DNA of 64,000 nt from Gigaspora margarita (Eukaryota > Glomeromycota > Glomeromycetes > Diversisporales > Gigasporaceae). The number at the start of each line of letters is the position of its first letter. Position 1 is the stretch's first letter. Location: positions 282,471 through 346,470 of the forward strand of contig WTPW01000032.1 in NCBI GenBank assembly GCA_009809945.1. Reading direction: 5' to 3'. This document shows positions 22,180 to 32,866 of this stretch, piece by piece. The notes beneath the pieces are model-generated. The model was given only the letters and a program-made list of their open reading frames with translations. It ran no database searches and had not been told where the DNA came from. The translations under genes and the position numbers were made by a program.

Positions 22180-23489
22180 AAGGGAGCTTCCAGAAATCAG
22201 CTGATTTCTGGGTAGGTGGGTGGGTCAGCTGAAGCATCAGGTGTAATACCGCCAAAATTTCATAATTCTGGCCAAAGTTACAAAATTATTTTTGACCAAA
22301 ATTATAGATTTATTAATAATATTTAATAATTAATAACTTTTGATCTACTGGACCAAATTTGATGATTTAAATACCAAAATAATCCTCTCAATGAGAGGAT
22401 TCTAGTATTCCCAAAATCATAAGGAGTGAGGGTCCTTATTTATCACGACCTATATATATATATAGTATAAATACTAATAGTATTTTTATTATAATGAAAT
22501 CATAATATTGGAATTTGAATTCTTTATAACTATTTATCAAAATGAGCTAAAATTTTCAATATAGATAGATATAAAAATGCACTGTATTATATTAAAATTT
22601 CAGCTAAATCAGATTAGTAGTTCTTGCAAAATTGATTAAAAAGAATAAAATTGGTTTTTAGAGATTGCAAGTAGCATTACATAGTAAAGTCCAAATTTAC
22701 CTATGTAAATCGATTATAATTGCTTAAGTAAACTTATTTGAGTGATAAAAATACATATATTCTGAAATTTTTATCCAAATTGAAGAAGTTTTTATTATTT
22801 AACTTTTAATTTTTATATTCAACAAATATATTTTTTTAAAAAATTTTAATTTTTTTATCGAACGTAAAAATTAAAAGTTAAATAATAAAAAATTCTTCAA
22901 TACGGATAAAATATTAAAGTAAGTGTATTTTGATCTACTAAAAAAGTTTACTTAAGCGACTATAATCAATTCACATAGTAAAATGTTGGCTTTACTATGT
23001 AGCAACTATTGTCAATTATGCGGTAGCTTATTTTCAGATCAAAAACGTTTTTGAGTTTTTTTTAAAATTAAAATTTGATTAGTCAATAGTCTTATCACTA
23101 TATATAAACTCTAAATACATGATTTCTGCACTTCTCTAAAAATTTAATTATAGAATCCTGAAATCAGAATAGATTTGTGTTACTATAAAAGTTCTATATT
23201 TTATTAAATAATTATAACCATTTTAGTAACACAAATTTAATCTGATTTTAGGATCCTGTAATTAGATTTTAACAATTTTGGGCTTGCTAGAATCCTCTCA
23301 TTGAGAGAATCATTTTGGTAGTTAAATTATCAAATTTGGTCCAGTAGATCAAAAGTTGTTTAATATTAAATATTATATCTAACTTTTTAATAATCATAAA
23401 ATCTAATTGGCCAATTGGGGTATCAGGTGTGGGTGGGTGGGTGTAGGCCCATAGTAAACAAAAATCAGCTGATTTCTGGAAGCTCTCTA
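22180..23489. mobile_element. 1.3-kb inverted-repeat element with long arms
   Basis: The ends AGAGCTTCCAGAAATCAGCTGATTT-like (AGCTTCCAGAAATCAGC at 22183) are followed on both sides by GGTGGGTGGGT, then by matching inverted blocks out to about 22410 and 23275, including GATCTACTGGACCAAATTTG and CCTCTCAATGAGAGGATTC. The centre holds a partial copy of the GTAGCTTATTTTC MITE family (about 22670-23035), itself an inverted repeat. No transposase remains. The target duplication is not clear. Confidence 0.75.
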
Positions 23490-23517
23490 AAATATAGTAA
23501 AATTCTAAAATATTTAA

Positions 23518-23842
23518 TAGTAAATAATTTTTAATCTAGTACTTGATTTAGATAAAACAACTATCAGAATGTTTATTTTAATAAAGCAATTCTAATGAAC
23601 CTAAAATTATTCAAATTTAATTACAAAATTCTAAAATCATTAAGAATTTATATTTTAGATATTTAAAAAATTAGTTTAATTAATTTTTAAATCTATAAAA
23701 TAATACAAATTCTTAATAATCTCAGAATCTTGTAATAAGATTTTAGTAATTATAGATTTATTAGAATTATCTTATTAAGACAAACATTTTAATAGTTATT
23801 TATTCAAATTGAATTATTGAATTAAAAGTTATTTGCTATCAA
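23518..23842. mobile_element. Fold-back element related to 22180-23489
   Basis: The arms of about 160 bp are inverted copies: AATAGTAAATAATTTTTAATC ... AAGCAATTCTAATGAAC at the left and the inverse at the right. Motifs such as ACTATCAGAATGTTT correspond loosely to the arms of the neighbouring element and of the fold-back at 55840-56870, so these appear to be one diverged family. Confidence 0.65.
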
Positions 23843-23908
23843 TTATTTAAGAATTTTTAATAAAAATTTTTAAATATATACAAATATACATATAGTTAAT
23901 TAATTGAT

Positions 23909-25339
23909 AATCCGTCTGTCGACTGGAAAGTGATCTACTATACCAAGAACACCTCCAAAAATTAGCCAATTAGAATTGTAGATTAGGTGTAACATGAAAT
24001 CAAAACAATTGAATTTAGAGATAAGCTTTAACATTAGGTTAGCTTTAGGGTAAGGTTAGTAAAATTAGAATAAAGTTAGGATAAACTGTATATACTAAAA
24101 TTTGAAGAGGAATTTTTTTTGTTAGAATACAAAAGATAGTTTTTTTGTAGCTTTTCGAAAACAAGCAATTTTTGACCAAGTGAACATTTGATTTGAATTT
24201 TTCTAATTGTGTAACATATATCTGATCTCAAAATCTGATTTGTTGCACAGAATTTTTGAAGGTGTTTTTGGCATAGTTGAAAGAGATCATAGTGTAACAT
24301 GATATAGATTATTAGTGTTACAAGCTGATTAGTTTTTATTGGTTATCTTAGCTAGCTGATAAAAATATCAACTAAGTGGCTAGCTAATGGCTAATATAAT
24401 AACTATATAGCATAATATACAATATATTATTGCAATATATATATAAAAATTCTATATATTATTTTTATAATGCTTTATATAAATTTTATTTAAAGTCTAT
24501 CAAAGTAATTCTAAATTCGATTATTTACCTCAGTAAAGCACTTTTACCTTTAAATTGTATTGGCTAAATGCGCATATATATTTTTTGCAGATTTATAACT
24601 TTAATAAGGAATTGATTAGAGTTCTAATCTAGAAATATTTCTATAAGATTTTATTTATATATAAAAAACACAATACGAAATAAAAAATATTTGCTTTTGA
24701 ATAAAATACTTTTGTCACATACCTCTAACAATTCAGCAAAGTTTGATTTGATCTATTATTATATATACTTATCATATGAATAGTATACCCTTAGCTGTAT
24801 TAGCCAGCCAATATACTTGTATTGGCTGGCTTAGCCACAGCTGCTCTAGCCAGCTTGTAACACTATAGATTATATATTAAAATTACTATAGGCATAATCT
24901 GGCATGCTTTTATCTAAAAAATTTTTCTTACTAAGTTAACAATGTATATCCACTAATTCAAAGTTGTAGAGCTTGTCGAAATGCATCTAACAGTGATTAA
25001 ATTATCCAAATCGGTCTAGTGAATAATGAGATATCATCAAAAAATGATTGTCTGACTATATAAAATCTCTATGGAAACAATGTTTATTTACATAGAGATT
25101 TTATATAGTTAGCCAATCATTTTTTGAGATATCTCGCCATCTACTGGACTGATTTGGATGATCAAACTACTGTTAGATATGTCTCGACAAGCTTTACAAC
25201 TTTCAATTAGTGGACATGTATCATTAACTTAGTAAAAAAAATTTTTAGATAGAAGTATACTACATTTTAACTATAGTGATTTTCATAAGTAATTTGCATC
25301 ATGTTACACTATGATCACTTTCTAGTTGACAGACAGATT
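23909..25339. mobile_element. 1.4-kb TIR element (AATCYGTCTGTC ends)
   Basis: The left end AATCCGTCTGTCGACTGGAA and the right end (its inverse with ATCTGTCTGTCAACTAGAA) extend about 40 bp into AAAGTGATC. The flanks are ATTAATTGAT at the left and ATTAATTAAT at the right, a plausible 10-bp target duplication with one change, which fits a MULE-type element. An extra inverse copy of GATCATAGTGTAACATG lies near 24283. The interior is non-coding and holds the hairpin at 24886-25285. Confidence 0.7.
24886..25285. repeat. Long hairpin (arms about 170-190 bp)
   Basis: CTATAGGCATAATCTGG at the left and its inverse relative near 25275 bound two arms that match over almost their full length. They include ATCTAACAGTGATTAAATTA, AGATATCATCAAAAAATGATT and ATAAAATCTCTATG near the loop at about 25080. 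It is nested inside the TIR element. Confidence 0.8.
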
Positions 25340-25344
25340 ATTAA

Positions 25345-25747
25345 TTAATGTTTTAAACTTTATTTAGTTAAAAATTAGAAAAGATAAAGAGCTTTATAAT
25401 TATTAATAAAATTGATAAAAATTAAATTTTGTAACAATGAGATGACTAATTTTTTCTTATATCTGAAAGTTTTTTAAATTTAAGATAGAAATTAAGTACA
25501 TGTAATTATAAGTAATATGTAATTATAATAAGGTTTATTATTATTTTTAAATCCATTATATAATATTGGACACTTATATAAAAATATAACTATATAGAGT
25601 ATGATTATAAAAAGTTTAACTGTATTTTTATTTTGAAATTGTATATTTCTATTTTGGATTATTTACTAATATAAAAATACACAAGTTATTTATATATTAG
25701 ATTTATAAATTTTATATATATAAAAATATAAAAAAATTTTTATATAA
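25345..25747. other. AT-rich gap, nothing recognised
   Basis: Extremely AT-rich, without sustained frames or paired ends. Confidence 0.4.
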
Positions 25748-26066
25748 TGTGCCAAGTCACTTTTCATCAAAAATCATGTATATTTAAATAAATCTATAAA
25801 ATCTTAAGTTTAAAATATTTTTAAAAATGTAACTGATAAAACCTATTGTTTTTCATTAGTACTATCCAAAAAAGTTTATAAATTAAAGTTATAAGTAGTT
25901 AAAGCTATTATGCTTTCAAAATTTTGGCATTTAATATAAAAAAATTTAAAAATTTATTTATATTTTTTTTATCCAATCAGAATTGGTATATAACGTATTC
26001 TGATTGGCTAAAAGGCATTTATATATACCCAAATTTGGCACATTTGATGTAAAGTGACTTGGTATA
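25748..26066. mobile_element. MITE with GCCAAGTCACTT ends
   Basis: The left end TGTGCCAAGTCACTTTTCAT and the right end (ATGTAAAGTGACTTGGTATA) are inverted copies of about 24 bp. The surroundings are TA-rich, so a TA target site is plausible but not provable. Confidence 0.75.
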
Positions 26067-26269
26067 CTATAAAAATATAATTTGAATAATATACTTTTAA
26101 ATACAATATAACTTATATATATAAATAGCTTAGTAATTAAGAAGTTGATATCAGTTAATCGATTTGTTATACTATTTTGGATAAGTTTTTTGTTATATAT
26201 AATTTATAAAAAAAAATATAAAATTACTATGAACTTTAAACCTTTGATGTTTTTTTTCTACATATTAAT

Positions 26270-27072
26270 TTAAAATTAAATTTTTCATGAATTCAGGAAT
26301 ATAGAACAAGAAGAGAAGAAAAAAATTGAGCTTAAAAATCAATTAAAATTTTGCTAATTTTGCACAAAATGAAAATATTACTTCACCAAAAACAAATATT
26401 TAATAATTTTAAGATAATGAGTATATGTAAAATTATGCCCTGAACAACTTTACTTAGGTAATAGAAGTAGGTTACCTTGTAAAAAAAATAGATTACCTAT
26501 ATACTAAAGTTAAAATTTTTGGGATTTCAATATAAACTGTTTTTTGATTAGGTAACTTACTTTGGGCTCTTAAGCAAGTTGTTTGGCATGTGATTCTACT
26601 TGAGGCAAGGTGCAGAACATTTTCTTAGACCTTTTACTAAGTGAAAAATGGGGTCAAAGTTAGAAAATAATTTTTTTTCTAAAAAATTTTTTTAGAAAAA
26701 AATTTTTTTTCTTACTATTTCACTTAGTAAAAGGTCCAAAAAATGTATCACAATCTTGTTTTGAGTAGAATCACATGCTAAACAACTTTACCTAATTAAA
26801 AAAATAAAAAATAGTTTATATTGAAACCTTCAAAATTTTAACTTTAGTACATAGATAACTTATTTTTCTTACAAAGTAACTTACTTTTGTCACCTAGACA
26901 AAGTTGTTCAGGGTATAATTTTATATATACTTATTATCTTAAAATTGTCAAATATTTGTTTTTGGTAGAGTTATATTTTTGTTTTGTACAAAATTGGCAA
27001 AATTTTAATTCAATTTTTAAGCTTAATTTTTTTTCTCTCCTTGTTCTATATTCCTGAAAATTTTAATTTTAA
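26270..27072. repeat. 800-bp near-perfect hairpin
   Basis: Arms of about 380-400 bp run from TTCAGGAATATAGAACAAG (26295) to its inverse near 27040, with a centre of AAAATTTTTTT at about 26685. Matching blocks on the way include GATAATGAGTATATGTAAAA, CTGAACAACTTTACTTAGG and CACTTAGTAAAAGGTC. There is no coding capacity. It is probably a fold-back transposon; transcription would give a long double-stranded RNA. Confidence 0.8.
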
Positions 27073-27073
27073 G

Positions 27074-27847
27074 TACTAAATTTAGTACACACAAAAAAAT
27101 TAATTTGAATTAATTATTTGACCAAATTTAATCAAATTTTGCCAAAATATATTTGAATATTAGAACTATTTTTTTGTACAATTTTAGTAATATTTATTAA
27201 TAAAAATTTTGTATAGCTTACTCTTAAACTTGTTGTATTGTTTTAAAATTTTGCTATACTAAATTTAGTACAGTATTAAAAAAATTATAGCATACAAAAA
27301 CTTATAATAAAATTACAAAAAAAATTTTTAGGTTGTTTTGAATCCATTCTTGATTTTGGCTTGATTAAAAAAAAATAAATAATATTTTTTAAATAGCTTA
27401 AATAAATCTTTTTTACAATAATTCATGTTTAAAAATAGTTAGTCTTTTCATTTATTTTATAGTAAAACATAGTAAAAACATAGTAAAAAATTAGTAAATT
27501 TAAATTACTTATAACTTTTTATATACTAAACCAATTTTAATAATTTTACTACCATTAGAATCAGAAAAATTAGCTCTACAACTCTATTAAAAATTTAACA
27601 AAATTTTATTAATACATTTTTTGTTATTTATAATTTAGTGTTTTTTGGTAGCACTTTTAGAAGCAACTTTTCATTTAAATATCTTAATATAACTTTTGTT
27701 AAGAAAGTTGATTTTTAAATATGCCAAAATAAAATATAAATATAGAATTATATATTGAATAAATTTAATTTAAAGTTATTAATACCAATTTTTCAAAATT
27801 TATCTTTTATTCTGTACTAAATTTAGTATATTGTACTAAATTTAGTA
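27074..27847. repeat. Four copies of the palindrome TACTAAATTTAGTA
   Basis: Exact 14-bp palindromes lie at 27074-27087, 27257-27270, 27815-27828 and 27834-27847; several extend to GTACTAAATTTAGTAC. They may be the ends of short decayed elements. The sequence between is AT-rich and non-coding. Confidence 0.65.
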
Positions 27848-27849
27848 CA

Positions 27850-28850
27850 GCAAACAGATAACTATTAAAAATATTAATATTATTATTAGATAACCTATTT
27901 TTATAATTTTAATAAAATTTTAAAAAAATTAACTCAATAAAAATTATTATTTAATAAGATACTAAGTTAAATAATGATTTTTAATTCATAAAACTCTTTT
28001 TGATAATTACTTGAACCAAATTTCTAATGGAAGAAAACAAAAAGTTTTTTGTTAGAGTGGTGTTGGTAGTATTACAGAACTTATAGTTTTTACAAAGATC
28101 AAGTTTCGCTAACTTAAGAGACTCTTTTGATATATTTGGCATACAGGCCAAAAGCATTTTGGTACAAGGTAACTGGCAGAAGGTGGTGCCCTTGTACCAA
28201 AAATTTTGGTAGAGTTATTACTTCTACTTTGTTAATGAAGTAACCTGTAATAAAATAATGAGGAACAATAAAGAAATAAGTTTTCTGACCATACTCTTCT
28301 TTAAATTTTTTACAATTAATTCCTTTGTATCACTTTTCTCATTTTTCTGCTAATTTTTCAAAATTTTTGACAAAAAGTAGAAATTTGTTTTACCTCTTCA
28401 AAAGATCAGCATTGTTTACTTTTCCAAATCTGAATGGTCCTAGTAGAATGCAACCATGTGACATGTTTTTTATGGATATGGTTTTGGTGCTACTTCATAT
28501 AAAATTATTCCAGTTAATAGTTAAAGAATATCCGAGGTTGGTTGTATAGTCAGAAAAAGATATAAGTTAAGATGTAGCTTTATAGTAGAGATATACAATA
28601 GTTGCATTTGTTATATAATTTTATTAAGCCTGGCACAGGTTATAATAGTGTATTCTCTTTTCTTTTTTCTTTTGTTTTCATTTTGTTTTTTTTGTTAAAT
28701 TAGCCTTTGTGTTTATACTATATAGTTTTTTCTTTTTTGTTTTTCTTTCCCATTCTTTGTTTGTTCTTTTTCTTTTTTTGTATTTCTTGTTTTCTTGGCT
28801 TTTGTTCTTTTTTTTTCTACCTCACCCTTCTTATTTTGTTCTTAGTAAAT
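27850..28850. other. AT-rich region, perhaps decayed retroelement
   Basis: The frame at 28325-28549 (74 codons) and its surroundings have less skewed composition than the neighbours but show no recognisable domain. From 28640 the plus strand is a pyrimidine tract. I cannot assign it. Confidence 0.3.
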
Positions 28851-28854
28851 TTCT

Positions 28855-29097
28855 TATTAGTTAAAGGAATACAAAAAAGAGAAAAAGCCACTTTAGTATA
28901 GCACTTAGGCTAGTTTAATATAGCCTCTAATTTCTAGATTAGTCTTCAAATTAGTGCAGCAGGTTGCACTTGGGCACCTTTAGGGCAGCTGGGTGATATC
29001 AGATTTGTTAAATTAGGTGCAAACGAATGTATTAATGTAGCAATATACTTAGAATCTTAATAAAATACTGGTGAAACTGCCTAAGCAAAAAAAAAAG
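28855..29097 (+). mobile_element. 3' end of a LINE
   Basis: The block GCAGCAGGTTGCACTTGGG ... CTTAATAAAATACTGGTG ... TGCCTAAGC followed by an A run matches, with divergence, the 3' end of the LINE on the opposite strand at 61745-61575. Only the 3' tail is recognisable, so this is a 5'-truncated copy. Confidence 0.75.
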
Positions 29098-29099
29098 AT

Positions 29100-29628
29100 T
29101 TTCAATTCATATAACATATTATTTTTAGTACAAATCAAATAATTTATAATAAAAGTAATAATAAATTTTAAATATAATAAGTTCTAAATATATACTTTAT
29201 AACAAACTTTAGTTTATAATATTTACTAATAATTTTATAAAAATAAATATATTATAAAGTGTACTAGTACTAGTATATTAAAATTTGCTAATATTGTGTA
29301 CTCAAAAAAATTTTTTTTAAATAATTTTTTTAATAATATTGAAATAAATAATGCTAAACTATTTTTGAATTTCTAATAGATTTTGTAAATAAAAATATTT
29401 ATGCTTATAATTTTTTAAAATTTTTAATTTATTTTATAAACTGTACTAGAACTAGTACAAAAGCCTCCTAAATCCAATCCATTAAAAATAAGATTTTTTT
29501 TTATTTAATGGAAACATTTTACAGAATTGAAAAACTTTCATTGTTTAAATCTAAATGCTAAGAATAAAAACTCAGGCATGTGCTTAAGTAAACCTAAAAA
29601 CTTAACTGTCATTTATTTATTTCTTCTA
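29100..29628. other. AT-rich gap with a small GTACTAG-ended repeat
   Basis: TACTAGTACTAGTA at about 29262 and TACTAGAACTAGTA at about 29443 bracket some 200 bp, a variant of the palindromes at 27074-27847. Nothing else is recognised. Confidence 0.45.
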
Positions 29629-30248
29629 ATCCACAAGTATAATTAGATAAATTCAAGCTTGAAGCACTTATTTGATCTTCAGCATTATATAGACAGTTTT
29701 TGAGAATTTCTTTATAAAATTCCAATGCTTTGGGAAATTTACCTTGCCTAAGATACCCAAATGCTTCATTTCTCAACCGTTTTTTAATTAGTTGACTAAT
29801 TTCAAATAATCCAATTTCATCAGCTGCAATAAAAATGTCGAAAAGGCTAACTTCATTATTATTGGAAAATGTTCCTGTATAAATATGCTATTTATTTTAT
29901 GGGAAATAAACCAATATTTCAATTTAACGTCATAAAATTTTTTATTTATTTATGGAAACATTTATTAGTTTACAGACAATTGAATTGAAACGTAACCTAG
30001 AAATAAAACATACTTTATAAGAATTATTAAACACAGGAGGAGAAATATTCGGTTATCAAAAATTCTAAATGCATTTTCTCTCCCTGTCCACCATGATGAT
30101 AATGCAGCTTTAAAGTAATCTGATCTTGCCGATAAAAGGTAATAGAATGAGCTTTAAATTCTTTAATATTTGGTTTTTCACCAGCTTTATCAAAATCTTT
30201 AGAGCTTTCAAGCAAATTTGAAAAATTTTGAATTGATTCATTATTCAT
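29629..30248 (-). pseudogene. BTB-domain pseudogene, truncated paralogue of the BTB-LRR gene
   Basis: The minus strand carries the same parts as the first 200 residues of the gene at 32867-34753: an exon starting MNNESIQNFSNLLESSKDFD, an intron, then a second exon with IYTGTFSNNNEVSLF and the linker ADEIGLFEISQLIKK. It ends with a stop at about 29629 just where the LRR array would begin. The first exon departs from frame after IKEFKAHS and its 3' part contains a stop, so the BTB domain cannot be made whole. The two copies are diverged throughout, so this is an older duplicate that never had, or has lost, the LRR part. Confidence 0.8.
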
Positions 30249-30399
30249 GTTTATGAGTACAAAATAAAAAACGTATACAAAAAGAAATACAAAAAGTTGA
30301 TTGTCTTTTAAGAATACGTATCACAGACAAGTGGGAACAAGGATGTTGATAGCCTCATTTAAGGATTTCAAGTTGAAACTACATAGTACAGTATGAAAA

Positions 30400-30835
30400 A
30401 GGATTCTTTTCGATAAATTGGATAAATATTCAAAAAATTACACAGTGAGGATTTGGATATATATTTTCAGCAACTTGACTAGATGCAATCGAAAAACTAT
30501 TGGTGATGAAAAATACGTTCACGTACAGAACAAATATAGAACTTTACTTGGTTCTCCAACAAGTTCCACTGAATTTTTGCGAGAAGTAGGTTAATTTATT
30601 TTTGATTAAGTTTGCGTATCATAAAAAAAAGATTTACACTGATTATTTTTATTTAATAAGTTTAAAAATCATATGAGCTGCAGACTGATGGGCAGTAGAC
30701 TTGAGATATATGGGCAAACTCAGAATCTTGCTATAAACCAATACTTAATGGTATTTCAATATGTAAATAGTGGAAGCCTTCATCATTATTTGAAGTCAAA
30801 TCTTAAACAACTTATATGGAAAAATAATTATTATG
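30400..30835 (+). pseudogene. Protein kinase fragment (N-lobe)
   Basis: The plus strand shows SPTSSTEFLREV, a small intron with GT and AG in the family position, then NHMSCRLMGSRLEIYGQTQN and MVFQYVNSGSLHHYLKSNL. This is the end of the N-lobe and the hinge of the same kinase family as the gene at 52291. No glycine loop, catalytic loop or DFG region is present, so it is a relic of about 400 bp. It lies just upstream of the BTB pseudogene and divergent from it. Confidence 0.8.
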
Positions 30836-30899
30836 ACCAAATACGTGGGTACGCACGTACGCTTATGAGAATTATTTCTAAATTTACTATCTGAAAATA

Positions 30900-32135
30900 A
30901 TTCAGTAAAGTGTATGCACATGAACATTATTTCAAATTGTAGTATGCATGTTACTACTCATGCGTATCTCGCAGGTGAGCATTATACTTAGCCTCCATGA
31001 GAAGCGTTTATATTTTTGGATTTTTGTGTAGTGCATATGATTCAAGAAATCTATAGCGAGTGATTGAGGTTTTTAAAATTCTCAAATTGTACACACTATA
31101 AGCCCAGGCAGGAAATCTAAAACCTCAATCACTTTATATCAGTATATTGGAGATATGCTAAATTCAGCAACGGCTGATAAAATTATTGTTGTAAAGTACT
31201 GTACATATTATTCTTGGCGTATTATTCCTATGCAAAAGATTGTTCAGATTAATAATTTGAGAAATTTATTTCAATATACAGTTGATGTATTATATCGATA
31301 TAGAAAGATTGAAGTTTTAAATTTCCTGTACCTCTCCGGCATGCACTTTGTACATACCAGGTACGTTGTGAAAGGATAAATGGTGGCTCGAAATAACTTT
31401 TTCTAAATATGATAGATCGGATACATATTTACTTAGTTAATAAAGTTATGAAATTCGAGAAAATTCATTTTATCCAATTAATTCTTTTAATTGGATTGGT
31501 TCAATTAACTGGATTAGTTCGATTAATTGAATTAGTTCGATTAATTAAATTAGTCGGTTAATTCAATTAATTCAATTAATTCTATTTGTCGAATTAAGAT
31601 TTAGTAGACTTAAGAATTAATTCAATTTGTACCGCAGCATAGAGTTCAACATTGAATAAGTGTTTGCTCAACTAATCCCCCGATAAGTCAAATTCGTACA
31701 TAGAATTAGTAGTTTAGTCCCGTGATCCAGTATTCCAGTGATCCAGTATTGGAGCCTCGTAATATAAAGCTCTAATCTATCACCTTAATTACTCGACCAA
31801 ATCTTTCCACGCCTCGATCGTAGCATGCCGCTATTGGGTTTAGGTTAGATGGTGTTTAATGTGTTGTTTATAGATAGTGTTAGTGTGGTAGATATTCGTG
31901 CAACCCCATATTCCTGATTTCTGATCCAGTCCAGCCTTTCTCAACGTTTGTGCTAAATGACCAGTATCAAATTTAAGAGCGTCGCAAATCTACCGAAAGT
32001 AATAAATCTAGCGTGGTCTTAGCATATATTACTATCTGAAATAATGGCAATAGTAGATTGAACATTATCATTTTCATATATTTAATGCAATATAAATAAA
32101 AAAAATCGAGCTTTGAATTTACAGAATTACAAAAA
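30900..32135. other. Intergenic region with small inverted repeat and AATTAATT array
   Basis: A short inverted pair, GAGTGATTGAGGTTTT and AAAACCTCAATCACT, sits at 31055-31134. From 31460 to 31640 the sequence is an array of TTAATTGAATTAGTTCGA-like units. The 74-codon frame at 31155-31379 has no recognisable features. Confidence 0.5.
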
Positions 32136-32141
32136 GTAGTA

Positions 32142-32316
32142 CAGTCACTCCTCGATATAATCGCCAGCTCGGGAAACAAGAATCTAACAATTATAAAAAA
32201 GTTGCGACTATATAAAGGTCAAATTTTATATAGTTTATAATAGTTAGAGTTTAAAAATAAGGAGATTATATCAAGGTAGTGACTATATCAAGAGTGATTA
32301 TAACGAGGTTTGACTA
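32142..32316. mobile_element. Tc1/mariner (pogo-like) MITE, TA target site
   Basis: The left end CAGTCACTCCTCGATATAATC and the right end in reverse complement (TAGTCAAACCTCGTTATAATC) are inverted repeats, each bordered by TA (32140-32141 and 32317-32318). CAGTCRAACCTCGWTATAA is a well-known terminal consensus of pogo/Tigger-like elements. At 175 bp it is non-autonomous. Confidence 0.82.
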
Positions 32317-32319
32317 TAC

Positions 32320-32866
32320 TTCAAAGTTTACATTGTATACTGTGTTTTAATTATAACTGTAATGTTTAACTTGCTAAAAAAGACAAAGTAAAATTGCTGA
32401 GTTTGCATCTTTAATTCTATTTAAGTAGATTCAATATTAAATAAAATTGTGTATTACGTAGAACCTTGAATGTAACTATATCTGATATTATGTGTTATAC
32501 ATGTCAATTTTACTTTCAATATATGAGGTCAAATTTCAAGCAAAATTCATCATATAGTATTAAGTGTAGTTCATTACCTTATTATTAATTAATTAACATG
32601 ATATTTTTTTTATTTATTACTTTTAAAATAGATATAAAATTTATGTTTTTCTATATTAAATGCATATAATTTAAAGAAGGATTATTTATCAAATTGCAAT
32701 ATTACAGTTTTTTGATAATAAAGTCTCTGCTCTTTATTACTTTAATAACATAAAACAAATTCAATAACAAAAATATGATAACTGATTAATTTACAATTTT
32801 ACTTTTAACTTGTAAAAACATAATTTACGTAACTACAAATTCCTATTTTGTTCTAATTAATAACAT
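32320..32866. other. AT-rich gap downstream of the BTB-LRR gene
   Basis: Nothing beyond AT-rich sequence is seen; it would hold the 3' UTR of the BTB-LRR gene transcribed from the right. Confidence 0.4.

Noticed and set aside
28325-28549. 74-codon frame as a gene
   Set aside because: No recognisable motif, and it lies in a decayed repeat region; left unassigned.
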